64,000 bases of DNA from Chelativorans petroleitrophicus (GTDB lineage: Bacteria > Pseudomonadota > Alphaproteobacteria > Rhizobiales > Rhizobiaceae), in assembly GCF_025398195.1 (NCBI RefSeq), contig NZ_JAODNV010000009.1:124001-188000 (forward strand), given 5' to 3'. Every line of letters starts with the position of its first letter. Within the stretch, counting starts at the first letter, position 1. A program made the translations under genes and the position numbers. The notes under the pieces were generated by a model. It was given only the letters and a program-made list of their open reading frames with translations. It made no database searches and was not told the DNA's origin. Shown piece by piece: positions 17,376-26,102 of the stretch.

Positions 17376-17389
17376 TTGATACAGATCAA
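17376..17389. promoter_or_regulatory. FNR/FixK box upstream of the flavodoxin-fold oxidoreductase
   Basis: TTGATACAGATCAA is a perfect TTGAT-N4-ATCAA palindrome. Its centre lies about 67 bp before the ATG at 17450, compatible with class II activation at -41.5 of a start site near 17424. An Fnr-type regulator is encoded at 26103. Confidence 0.8.
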
Positions 17390-17449
17390 GGCGCGGCGGC
17401 CGTGGCGGGGCTATCTTGCCCCGATAAAGCCTTAAGGGCTTGGGGCGCC

Positions 17450-18034
17450 ATGACCCGCCGCATCGTAATCATTCAAGGCCATCCCGATCCGGACCCTAGC
17501 CGCTACTGCCGCGCTCTGGCCGAGGCCTATGCGCAGGGCGCCAAGGCGGCAGGCCATGAGGTGACCATGATCGATCTCGCCGCACTCGATTTCCCGCTTC
17601 TGCGCAAGCAGGAGGATTTCCTGCATGGCTCGATGCCGCGGGAGCTCGAGCCCGCCAAGGAAGCGATCCTGCGGGCCGAACACCTGGTCTTTGTCTTTCC
17701 ACTGTGGCTCGGGACGATGCCTGCCCTGCTCAAAGGCTTCCTCGAACAGGTGATGCGTCCGGGCGTGGCCTTCGCCTATGGCAAGAGCGGCTTTCCGGAA
17801 ACACTCCTTAAAGGCCGCTCGGCGCGCATCATCGTCACCATGGGCATGCCGGCTTTCTTCTATCGTTGGTGGTTTCTGGGGCACGGACTGCGCGGTATGC
17901 GGCGCAACATCCTCAAATTCGTGGGCCTCGGCCCGGTGCGGGAGACCCTTTTCGGCATGATCGAGGCCGTTGGCGACGAAAAGCGCCGCAAATGGCTCGA
18001 TCAGATGCGCCGTCTCGGCGGGCGGGCGACCTGA
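17450..18034 (+). CDS. NAD(P)H-dependent quinone/flavin oxidoreductase, flavodoxin-like fold (KefF/MdaB type)
   Basis: This 194-residue flavodoxin-fold reductase has an N-terminal phosphate-binding stretch (IIQGHPDPDPSRYCRALAEAY) and LVFVFPLWLGTMPALLKGFLEQV, which forms the FMN/quinone pocket. Such enzymes reduce quinones by two electrons. I chose the ATG at 17450 because MTRRIVIIQGHP gives the normal N-terminus; an in-frame ATG at 17342 would include the FNR box inside the coding region. The perfect FNR box upstream marks it as low-oxygen induced. Confidence 0.88.
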   Translation: MTRRIVIIQGHPDPDPSRYCRALAEAYAQGAKAAGHEVTMIDLAALDFPLLRKQEDFLHGSMPRELEPAKEAILRAEHLVFVFPLWLGTMPALLKGFLEQVMRPGVAFAYGKSGFPETLLKGRSARIIVTMGMPAFFYRWWFLGHGLRGMRRNILKFVGLGPVRETLFGMIEAVGDEKRRKWLDQMRRLGGRAT

Positions 18035-18123
18035 GCTCGGCAGCCTGAAGTTCATTGTTGGCTTGCTCCGTGGCGCGAAGTGCCGCTGCACGGTATAAGC
18101 TCACCGGATGAGGGGAGGGACTG

Positions 18124-20232
18124 GTGCAGCCGGACGTCGGAGCGGTTCCGCTGATCGCGCTCGAGGCTGTGGCTTTCGATACGGAGACCACCGGCCTCGA
18201 CACGCACACCGCGCGCCTTGTGCAGATCGGCGGCGTAGCGGTCGCGCGCGGCACGGTACGTCCGGATGAGGCCTTCGAAAGCCTCGTGCGCCCGGGGCTG
18301 CCCGTTCCGCCTGAATCGACCCGCATTCATGGCATCACAGATGAGCAGGTGCACGAGGCGCCGGATTTTGCCTCCGTCTGGTCCAGCTTCGAGACGTTCC
18401 GCTGCGGGCGGCCACTGATCGGCTATGCCCTGGGCTTCGATCTCGCGATCCTGGAGAGGGAGGCGGCACGCGCCGGAATCCGGTGGGAGCGGCCGCGGAC
18501 CCTCTGCGTGCGCACGCTGAGCCGCGTCGTCAATCGCGACCTCGGCGATCACTCGCTCGAGGCGCTCGCCGCCCGGCTCGGCTTTGAGATTACAGGCCGC
18601 CATCAGGCGCTCGGCGACGCCATCGCGGCAGCGAGAGTGTTCACCGGGCTCCTGCCGAGGCTGCAGGCCATGGGTATCCGCACCTTCGCCGAGGCGGAAC
18701 GCGCCTGTCTCGAGCTTGCATCGGAAGAGGAGGCTCAGGCAAGGGCGGGCTGGGCCGCGCCCGTCCTGAGGCCAGCGCCACCTTCCTTCGCCGCCATAGA
18801 TCCCTTCGCTTACCGGCACCGGGTCGGCGATCTCATGACCGCGCCGCCGATCGTGATCCGCCATGACACGCCTCTTCGCGCGGCGATTGAACTGATGGCG
18901 GAAAGACGGGTGGGTTCCGTTCTCATTTCCGAAACGGGGGAGGCGGGACGCCCGGTGGGCGATTACGGCATCCTTTCGGAACGCGACGTGCTGCGCCTGC
19001 TCTCAGCCAATGGCGGGAATGTCATGGAGCGCCAGGCGGGCGAATTCGCCAACAGGCCGCTGATCACCATACGCGCCCAGGCCTTCGCCTATCGCGCGAT
19101 CGGCCGCATGGACAGGCTCGGTATCCGCCATCTCGGCGTGCATGACGAGAAGGATGCGCTGATAGGCGTCATCTCCGCGCGCGACCTCCTGCGTCTGCGC
19201 GCAAGCGCGGCCATCCAGCTCGACGACACGATCAACGCCGCCACATCCGATGCTGAGATGGCCGCCGCCTGGGCCTCCCTTCCTTCCGTTGCGGCGACTT
19301 TGGTGGCGGAGAAGGTCGAGGCACGGACCGTTGCCGAAATTATCAGCGAGGAGCTGCGCGCCATGACGCGCCGGGCGGCGATGCTTGCTGAGGAGGAGAT
19401 GCGGGCTGCCGGGCTGGGCGATCCGCCCGCTCCCTATGCCGTGCTGGTTCTCGGCTCGGCCGGGCGCGGCGAGAGCCTGCTTGCCGCCGATCAGGACAAT
19501 GCGATCGTCTTCGAGCGCGGCGAGCGGGGCGGGCCGGAGGACCGGTGGTTCGGCGCTCTCGGCGGGCGGATCGCCGCCATTCTCGATACGGCCGGGATTC
19601 CCTATTGCAGGGGCGGGGTGATGGCCAAGAATGGAGAATGGCGCGGCTCGCTGGATGTGTGGAGGGAGCGCATCAGCGGATGGATGCGCCGCTCCCGCCC
19701 GCAAGACCTGCTCAACGTCGATATCTTCTTTGACCTTATTCCGGTGTATGGCGAAAGGAGGCTCGGCGAGATCCTTTTCGAAGAAGCCTACGCATTGGGG
19801 CATCGGGATGCGGCGTTTCCGCTGGTGCTTGGCGAGCGGCTTGGCGCTGGACCGGCGCCCTTCACGCTGTTCGGCCGGCTGCGCACGGAGAACGGCCGGA
19901 TCGACCTCAAGCGCTATGCTCTCTTCCCGCTCGTTTCTGCCGCGCGGGCGCTTTCGATCCGCCACGGCATCCGCGCGCACTCCACAAGGGCGCGCCTTGA
20001 AGGTCTCCTTGAGAAGCAGATCGGCAGCCAAACGGCGATCCGCCGTGTGCTCGCCGCGCATGAGTTCGCGCTTTCGCTGATGCTTGCACAGCAGGGTCGC
20101 GACCGCCAGCAGGGCGTGCCGCCATCCAACGCCGTCGAGGTCGCCGCCCTTTCGCGCGACCGCCGGGCCGCGTTGCGGGAAGCCTTGAAGGACCTACAGA
20201 TCGTTCCCGAACTGATGCGCGACCTGATGTGA
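18124..20232 (+). CDS. fusion of DnaQ-type 3'-5' exonuclease, CBS pair and DUF294 nucleotidyltransferase-like domains
   Basis: This 702-residue protein has three parts. Residues about 14-185 are a DEDDh exonuclease: D19 and E21 in FDTETTGL, Asp in GYALGFDLAIL, and H-x4-D in RHQALGDA. Residues about 229-360 are two CBS motifs (YRHRVGDLMTAPP, then LGVHDEKDALIGVISARDLL), which normally bind adenine nucleotides. From about 400 on is a DUF294/GlnD-like nucleotidyltransferase with GSAGRGESLLAADQDNA (near residue 442) and its C-terminal helical domain. The catalytic residues of both enzymes appear intact. The start is GTG after GAGGGGAGGGA. The biological reaction is unknown. Confidence 0.9.
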   Translation: MQPDVGAVPLIALEAVAFDTETTGLDTHTARLVQIGGVAVARGTVRPDEAFESLVRPGLPVPPESTRIHGITDEQVHEAPDFASVWSSFETFRCGRPLIGYALGFDLAILEREAARAGIRWERPRTLCVRTLSRVVNRDLGDHSLEALAARLGFEITGRHQALGDAIAAARVFTGLLPRLQAMGIRTFAEAERACLELASEEEAQARAGWAAPVLRPAPPSFAAIDPFAYRHRVGDLMTAPPIVIRHDTPLRAAIELMAERRVGSVLISETGEAGRPVGDYGILSERDVLRLLSANGGNVMERQAGEFANRPLITIRAQAFAYRAIGRMDRLGIRHLGVHDEKDALIGVISARDLLRLRASAAIQLDDTINAATSDAEMAAAWASLPSVAATLVAEKVEARTVAEIISEELRAMTRRAAMLAEEEMRAAGLGDPPAPYAVLVLGSAGRGESLLAADQDNAIVFERGERGGPEDRWFGALGGRIAAILDTAGIPYCRGGVMAKNGEWRGSLDVWRERISGWMRRSRPQDLLNVDIFFDLIPVYGERRLGEILFEEAYALGHRDAAFPLVLGERLGAGPAPFTLFGRLRTENGRIDLKRYALFPLVSAARALSIRHGIRAHSTRARLEGLLEKQIGSQTAIRRVLAAHEFALSLMLAQQGRDRQQGVPPSNAVEVAALSRDRRAALREALKDLQIVPELMRDLM

Positions 20233-20454
20233 GCCGCGTTGCACCGGATGCCGTGCCGGCTATCTGGGTGATGTTCGGAACAGCCAGAGCTCCACCCGGT
20301 GAACCCGATACCGGCAAGAGCGTTGTCCCATCACAAAGCGTGCCGCATGGCTGAAGCGACATGGGAGGGAACCGCCGAACGGTGCATCACCGCGGGAGCC
20401 TATGGAATCGTGAAAGCGTCGACCGCAGCACAACTGGAAGCCAGCGCGCGAGGT

Positions 20455-23256
20455 ATGGCCCTTATGCCGGGCGACGGCGAGCCGCATCAGAGGACCATAG
20501 AGGACGTGCTGGCAGCGCTCGGCACGGACGCCGGGCAGGGCCTGACCGAGGCCGAAGCCACGGCGCGCCTTGACCGTTTCGGGCTAAACCAGATCCAGGC
20601 CGGGCGGGCAGTTCCGGCCTGGCAAAAGTTTCTCTCCCAGTTCACGGACGTGCTGGTTCTCCTGCTCATCGCGGCCGGCGTGATATCAGTCGTACTCTGG
20701 TTCTTCGAGGGCGGTTCCGCATTGCCCTATGAGGCGATCGCCATCTTCGTCATCGTGCTGCTCAACGGGATCATGGGCTACGTCCAGCAGGCGCGCGCGG
20801 AGAAGGCCGTTCAGGCACTGCGGACCATGTCTGCGCCGCGGGCCACGGTGATCCGTAACGGGGAAAGGCGGCGCATTCCGTCTGCCCGGCTGGTGCCGGG
20901 AGATATCATTCTCCTCGAGGAAGGGGACGCGGTGCCGGCGGATGCGCGGTTGATCGAAACCACCGCGCTGCGGACGACCGAGGCAGCACTGACCGGCGAG
21001 AGCGTGCCAGTTTCCAAGCACACCTTGCCCGTCGCTGCCGGCGCAGTGTTGGGCGACCGGCACAACATGGTCTTCAGCGGCACTGCCGTAGCCTACGGGC
21101 GAGGCAGGGCGGTAGTCACCGCCACCGGCATGCGCACCGAAATGGGCCGCATCGCCGGAATGCTGGAGCAGGCCCCGGAAGAACGCACCCCGCTGCAGGA
21201 CGAGCTCGACCGTGTTGGCCGCTCACTCGGCAAGATCGTGGTGGCTATCGCGGCGATCATGATCGCCACGATACTGCTGGTGGACGATGTCCAGGGCTTT
21301 TCGGCCTTGTTCGACGTGCTCATCCTGGGCGTTGCGCTTGCGGTCGCGGCAGTGCCCGAAGGCCTGCCCGCGATCATGACAACCGTGCTTTCCATCGGCG
21401 TCCAGCGCATGGCGAAACGCAAGGCCATCGTGCGTTACCTCGCAGCGGTCGAAACGCTCGGCTCAGCCGACGTCATCGCCTCGGACAAGACCGGTACACT
21501 CACCAGAAACGAGATGACGGTGCGCCGGATCGTGACTGCGAGCGGCCAAGTGCGGCTCACCGGCAGGGACCATCCGGAAACGGTGCGGGCGGAAAGCGCG
21601 GATTCAGCGTGCATCCACGCGGAGCTGAAGCGCGCGCTGATCGCAGCCGAGCGCGCCAACAACGCTGTGCTGCAGCAAAATGACGGCGATTGGTCGGTGC
21701 AGGGTGATCCCACCGAGGCCGCATTGATCGCCGCAGCCTGGAAGGCGGGCCTCGATTGCGAGGCGCTCAACCATCGCTTCAAGCGGGTCGCCGAAATTCC
21801 GTTCTCGTCGGAACGCAAACTGATGAGCACCATCCACGCCGATGCCGCGCGTGAAAGCGTGCTGCGCGCGTTTACCAAAGGTGCGCCGGACGTTCTGCTC
21901 GCGCGCTGTTCGCACGAGCTGGTGGGCGAGGAAGCAAGACCACTTACGGACGAGCGCCGGGCCGAGATCATGGCGGCCAACGAGGCATTGGCGAGCGAGG
22001 CGCTGCGCACGCTGGGAGTCGCCTTCCGCTCTATCCCCGTGCAGGAAGCGAATGATGTCCCTTCATCCGTGGATGTCGAGAACGACCTCGTCTTTCTCGG
22101 CCTGATCGGAATGATGGACCCGCCACGCGAGGAAGCGCGGCAGGCGGTGGCGGAGGCCAAAGCGGCAGGCATCCGCCCCATCATGATCACGGGCGATCAT
22201 CCGAGGACCGCCGCCGTCATCGCCGCCGAGCTCGGCATCACGGACGATCTGCGCGCGGTGACCGGTGCGGAACTCGAAACGATGCCGGACGACCAATTCG
22301 ACCGCACGGTGAGGGACGTTTCGGTTTATGCTCGTGTCGATCCCGCCCACAAGCTGCGCATCGTCGATGCGCTGCAGCGACAGGGCGCGACCGTCGCCAT
22401 GACCGGTGACGGTATCAACGATGCGCCGGCGCTCAAGGCGGCCGACATCGGTATCGCCATGGGGATCACCGGAACGGACGTGTCGAAGGAAGCCGCCGAT
22501 ATCGTGCTCGCCGACGACAATTTTGCCACCATCGTCGCCGCCGTGGAGGAGGGGCGCGCGATCTTCTCGAACATCAGGAAGTTTCTGCGTTACCTACTTT
22601 CCTCGAACATCGGGGAGGTGATGACGATGTTTTTCGGCGTGGTTCTTGCCGATGTAATTGGTCTGGTGGAGGGCGACGGCGGGCTTGTCCTTCCGCTGCT
22701 CGCCACGCAGATCCTGTGGATCAATCTCGTTACCGACGGAGCTCCCGCCCTTGCGCTCGGCGCGGACCCCGCAAGCACCAGCATCATGAGACGGCCGCCG
22801 CGGCCGCGTGGAGAAGGCGTCATTCCCCGGCGGATGTGGGCGGGCATTCTTCTTGTGGGCACGGTCATGGCAGCGGGTACGCTGGCCGTGATCGACGGTT
22901 CGCTCCCCGGCGGCCTGATCGAGGGCAATGGAAGCGTCGCCTACGCCCAGACCATGGCCTTTACGACGCTTACCCTTTTCCAGCTTTTCAACGTGTTCAA
23001 TGCGCGTTCGGACGAGCGGAGCGCGTTCTCCGGGATCTTTTCCAACCGCTGGCTCTGGGCCGCCCTGGTCCTGTCTCTCATGCTGCATGCTGCGGTCGTG
23101 TACGCGCCTTTCCTGCAGCAGGCGTTCTCCACGGTCAGTCTTAGCGCAGCCGACTGGCTGGTGTGCGCGGCAGTGGCAAGTTCGGTGCTGTGGGTGCGCG
23201 AGTTAAGCAAGCTTGCCATGGCCCGCAGCCGTTTGGATCGCGCCGTCGCTGCTTAA
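20455..23256 (+). CDS. P-type Ca2+-transporting ATPase (type IIA, SERCA-like)
   Basis: This protein of about 933 residues has the phosphorylated Asp in SDKTGTLT (near residue 343), hinge GDGINDAPAL (near 650), TGES in the actuator domain and a KGAPDVLL nucleotide-domain motif. Ion-site helices match SERCA pumps: VAAVPEGLPA in M4, SSNIGEV in M5 and NLVTDGAPALALG in M6, which supports Ca2+ (Mn2+ is possible). About ten membrane segments are expected. I prefer the ATG at 20455, preceded by GCGAGGT; earlier in-frame starts at 20299 and 20347 add an extension with no family counterpart. A universal stress gene follows by 27 bp. About 220 bp before the start hold nothing else recognised. Confidence 0.92.
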   Translation: MALMPGDGEPHQRTIEDVLAALGTDAGQGLTEAEATARLDRFGLNQIQAGRAVPAWQKFLSQFTDVLVLLLIAAGVISVVLWFFEGGSALPYEAIAIFVIVLLNGIMGYVQQARAEKAVQALRTMSAPRATVIRNGERRRIPSARLVPGDIILLEEGDAVPADARLIETTALRTTEAALTGESVPVSKHTLPVAAGAVLGDRHNMVFSGTAVAYGRGRAVVTATGMRTEMGRIAGMLEQAPEERTPLQDELDRVGRSLGKIVVAIAAIMIATILLVDDVQGFSALFDVLILGVALAVAAVPEGLPAIMTTVLSIGVQRMAKRKAIVRYLAAVETLGSADVIASDKTGTLTRNEMTVRRIVTASGQVRLTGRDHPETVRAESADSACIHAELKRALIAAERANNAVLQQNDGDWSVQGDPTEAALIAAAWKAGLDCEALNHRFKRVAEIPFSSERKLMSTIHADAARESVLRAFTKGAPDVLLARCSHELVGEEARPLTDERRAEIMAANEALASEALRTLGVAFRSIPVQEANDVPSSVDVENDLVFLGLIGMMDPPREEARQAVAEAKAAGIRPIMITGDHPRTAAVIAAELGITDDLRAVTGAELETMPDDQFDRTVRDVSVYARVDPAHKLRIVDALQRQGATVAMTGDGINDAPALKAADIGIAMGITGTDVSKEAADIVLADDNFATIVAAVEEGRAIFSNIRKFLRYLLSSNIGEVMTMFFGVVLADVIGLVEGDGGLVLPLLATQILWINLVTDGAPALALGADPASTSIMRRPPRPRGEGVIPRRMWAGILLVGTVMAAGTLAVIDGSLPGGLIEGNGSVAYAQTMAFTTLTLFQLFNVFNARSDERSAFSGIFSNRWLWAALVLSLMLHAAVVYAPFLQQAFSTVSLSAADWLVCAAVASSVLWVRELSKLAMARSRLDRAVAA

Positions 23257-23283
23257 ACCTATATTCAAGGTAAGGAGACAAAG

Positions 23284-24141
23284 ATGAGCTTGGATCGTCC
23301 AAAATCACCGAAGAGAATTCTCCTTGCCACGGATCTGGATCCGCGCTCGGACAGGGCGCTCGACCGCGCGGCGCTTCTTGCCGGCGAATTTTCCGCCGAG
23401 CTGTTTGTGGCGCACGTTCTTGAGGACATTCCTGACGGAGAAGACGCTATACCCTCATGGAGGCGCCCGCCGAGCCTCGTGGATGTCGCACGGCGGCAGC
23501 TTTTGCGTCAGGTCGGTGCAGTGGCACAGAAGGCTACCATCCTGATCGAGCAGGGCGACCCCGCCAAGGCGATTCTGAATGCGGCCGAGCGGGAAGGATG
23601 CGACTTAATCGTGACCGGGGTAGCGAAGGAGGAGCTGTTCGGCCGCTTCAGTCTGGGCGTGACGGTGGACGGAATTCTGCGCGGCACGCGCGTTCCGGTG
23701 CTTGTGGTCAAGAGCCGCGGGGTGAACCCGTATAAGCAGATCGTGGTCGCTACCGACTTTTCTGCATACTCCCGGCAAGCGCTCGATACCGCCGTTGAAT
23801 ATTTTCCGGATCGCAGGCTGACCCTGCTCCATGCCTATGATGCGCCGATGTCTCTGCTGTCATCCGACCCTGACGGCTACCGGCAGGAGCGGCAAGAGGC
23901 CGCGAGAAAGGAATGCGCGGACTTCCTCCGCGATTCGGGGCATGATGTGGACCGGTTCATTGCCTTCGGTGCGCCGGATATCGTGATGCACGACTACGCG
24001 CTGGAGAACGGCACCGATCTCGTGGTCCTCGGCACCCGCGGTCGAAGTGGGATCGGAGAGTTTTTCCTTGGCAGCGTCGCGAAATCGATTGTTCTGGCCG
24101 TACCATGCGATGCTCTGCTGATGCGCCACCGAACGGGCTGA
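23284..24141 (+). CDS. two-domain universal stress protein
   Basis: This 285-residue protein consists of two UspA folds: residues about 8-145 (RILLATDLDPRSDRAL... RGTRVPVLVVKSR) and about 150-283 (QIVVATDFSAYSRQAL... GTRGRSGIGEFFLGSVAKSIV). The second half has the ATP-binding G-x2-G-x9-G(S/T) type motif. The ATG follows AAGGAGACAAAG. It lies 27 bp after the Ca2+ ATPase gene and is probably co-transcribed with it. It is one of three tandem Usp proteins in the oxygen-limitation island. Confidence 0.92.
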   Translation: MSLDRPKSPKRILLATDLDPRSDRALDRAALLAGEFSAELFVAHVLEDIPDGEDAIPSWRRPPSLVDVARRQLLRQVGAVAQKATILIEQGDPAKAILNAAEREGCDLIVTGVAKEELFGRFSLGVTVDGILRGTRVPVLVVKSRGVNPYKQIVVATDFSAYSRQALDTAVEYFPDRRLTLLHAYDAPMSLLSSDPDGYRQERQEAARKECADFLRDSGHDVDRFIAFGAPDIVMHDYALENGTDLVVLGTRGRSGIGEFFLGSVAKSIVLAVPCDALLMRHRTG

Positions 24142-24170
24142 GCAGGCGCATTATGGCAGACACCCCTGCC

Positions 24171-24500
24171 TCATTCGGGCGATTCCTCCACCAGGTGCAC
24201 CACGCCGATCACCTTTTCGAGCGGAAGCATGAAGGCAAGCCCTTTTCCAGGGGCGTTCAGTTCGGCCGCCTCCTCGACGGCCTGCAAAACCGTATCCTTC
24301 AGATCAGCGGGAACGACGGTCAGGACGATCTCCTTTTCTGGCTCGATCTGAATGCCGAAAACCCGTTGCTGCTCGTTGCGCCCGATGCCGCGGCCGAAAA
24401 GAACCGTGCCGCCATGGGCACCCGCATTCATCGTCGCTTCGAGGATCGTGTCGCCCCAACCCCTGCGGACTATGCTTACGATCAGATACGGCTCCAGCAT
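24171..24500 (-). CDS. PII-like signalling protein
   Basis: This 109-residue protein has the ferredoxin-like PII fold: LEPYLIVSIVRRGWGDTILEATMNAGAHGGTVLFGRG, then EKEIVLTVVP. The residues matching the T-loop of GlnB/GlnK are replaced (IGRNEQQRVFGIQI) and no uridylylation tyrosine is seen, so it is a PII-like protein and not a classical GlnK. The ATG at 24500 has an excellent AAAGGAG; an upstream in-frame TTG at 24575 would overlap the DUF1538 gene. It is the last gene of a three-gene operon with two DUF1538 membrane proteins, just as GlnK follows AmtB, so it may gate them. Confidence 0.87.
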   Translation of the reverse strand: MLEPYLIVSIVRRGWGDTILEATMNAGAHGGTVLFGRGIGRNEQQRVFGIQIEPEKEIVLTVVPADLKDTVLQAVEEAAELNAPGKGLAFMLPLEKVIGVVHLVEESPE

Positions 24501-24504
24501 CTCG

Positions 24505-25236
24505 TCACTCCTTTGCGACTTTCCGCCTGATGAGCAGGCCGAGAATGGTGACTGATATGATAGGGGCCACCGCAATGAGCGCCACCAGACCGAGGCCGTG
24601 CGTCACCGGGCTCTGATCGTCCATCGCGGCGGAGGCCCCCAGAGCGAGCGCAAGAAGAAAGGTGTTGGCGAGCGGTCCCGTCGCCACACCGCTGGCATCG
24701 ATGGCGATCGCCACGAAATCCCTGTCACTCATCGCGATGATGAGAACAGCAATGATGTAGCCGGGCAGAAGCAGGTGAAGAATCGGAATGCCGAACTTAA
24801 TCCGCAGAAGCCCAAGCGTGACCCAGACGGCGACGCCTAAACAGACGGCGTAGAGCACCATGATGCCCGGTATTCCTCCGTGAGACACCTCATCCACCTG
24901 GTCGGCCAGGATGCGGACGGCAGGCTCGCCCCAGGTGGTCGTAAATCCCAGGAACAGGCCGATGCCGATCAGCATCCACATATTCTGCATGGCGCCTACG
25001 GCTTCGCCGATCGCGCGCCCGAAGGGCAGAAAGCCGATGCTCACGCCGAGCAGGAATAGGAAAAGCCCCGCGGCGGCCAGCGCCGTTCCAAGAAGGATAT
25101 CCTTCACCTCGCGCCGCGGCAGCCGCAGCATGAACACCTGGAACGCGACGAACAGCGCGGCGAGCGGCAGGATTGCCACGGCGATACTGAGCGCCGTTTC
25201 CGCAATCTGATCCAGGAATGTGCCGTTCAGCTCCAC
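24505..25236 (-). CDS. DUF1538 family membrane protein (second of pair)
   Basis: This 243-residue protein has about seven hydrophobic segments. The conserved central stretch is FTTTWGEPAVRILADQVDEVSHGGIPG; the acidic and polar residues inside the membrane (E, D, Q) are shared with the partner protein. The start is GTG, inside the last codons of the upstream DUF1538 gene (10-bp overlap). The function of the family is not established. The paired layout and the downstream PII-like protein suggest a transporter or channel of two halves under small-molecule control. Confidence 0.87.
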   Translation of the reverse strand: MELNGTFLDQIAETALSIAVAILPLAALFVAFQVFMLRLPRREVKDILLGTALAAAGLFLFLLGVSIGFLPFGRAIGEAVGAMQNMWMLIGIGLFLGFTTTWGEPAVRILADQVDEVSHGGIPGIMVLYAVCLGVAVWVTLGLLRIKFGIPILHLLLPGYIIAVLIIAMSDRDFVAIAIDASGVATGPLANTFLLALALGASAAMDDQSPVTHGLGLVALIAVAPIISVTILGLLIRRKVAKE

Positions 25237-25922
25237 AGGATCCCCATCAACAGAACAGACAGGATCGCGCCGACGGATGCGAGGCCGGATATGCCGAAAC
25301 CGTCCCCGACGGCGGTGCGGCCGGCCAGAACCGAACTTAAACCCATGGCGATCGAGATCAGTACCGGCGCGGTCAAAACCCCGGTGGTAACGCTGCCGGC
25401 ATCGAAGGCGAGCGCGACGAATTCTTCAGGTGCTGCAAGCGCAAGGCCAAGCATCAAGCCATAGGCGACAAGCACCAAACCCTTTACCGGCCAGCCGAAG
25501 AGAATGCGCAAACTCGCAATCACGGTGAGAACGGCCACCCCGGTGGCGATGACGTAAAGCACCGCCATCCCGGGAATGTCGCCTTGCGAGGCCTCGTCCA
25601 CCTGTCCGGCAAGAACCAGCACATCGGGCTCTGCCACCGTCGTAGCAAAGCCCAACGAGAAAGCGACAGCCACGATCAGGCTGATAGAGCTCTTCTTCGG
25701 TAGTTCAGCGCCGATGAACCGGCCCATCGGCAGAATCCCGAGATCGACTCCGAGAAGCAGAAGCAGCATGCCCGCGCCTGCCAGGGCGGCGCCTGCGAGG
25801 AACTGGAGGAACAGCCCGAGCGGAGCGTGGACGAGCGTGACCTGCAGCAGGCACACCACACCGACCAGTGGCGCAACCGCTTTCAAAACCTCGATGACCT
25901 TGTCCCTTGTCCTGAAGGCCAT
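25227..25922 (-). CDS. DUF1538 family membrane protein (first of pair)
   Basis: This 231-residue protein has about seven membrane segments and the same signature as its neighbour, FATTVAEPDVLVLAGQVDEASQGDIPG, so the two are paralogous halves. The ATG at 25922 was preferred over a TTG at 25943. It begins the operon DUF1538-DUF1538-PII. The 180 bp between it and the divergent fnr gene must hold both promoters; I saw no FNR box there. Confidence 0.87.
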   Translation of the reverse strand: MAFRTRDKVIEVLKAVAPLVGVVCLLQVTLVHAPLGLFLQFLAGAALAGAGMLLLLLGVDLGILPMGRFIGAELPKKSSISLIVAVAFSLGFATTVAEPDVLVLAGQVDEASQGDIPGMAVLYVIATGVAVLTVIASLRILFGWPVKGLVLVAYGLMLGLALAAPEEFVALAFDAGSVTTGVLTAPVLISIAMGLSSVLAGRTAVGDGFGISGLASVGAILSVLLMGILWS

Positions 25923-26102
25923 GCCACGGACAATCCGCTGCAAACCGGAGGCTCAATGGTCGCGTGAATATTGGCAAATTGCAACGAAAGGGTCATTTTG
26001 CCGCTGTCGGGGGGCGCTGTGCAGGGTCGCACGGCCATTTGGTCGCACGACCGGTTCGCAAAATTGTGGTAAGAACCCCGTAGAAACAGACGAGCAGCCG
26101 CT

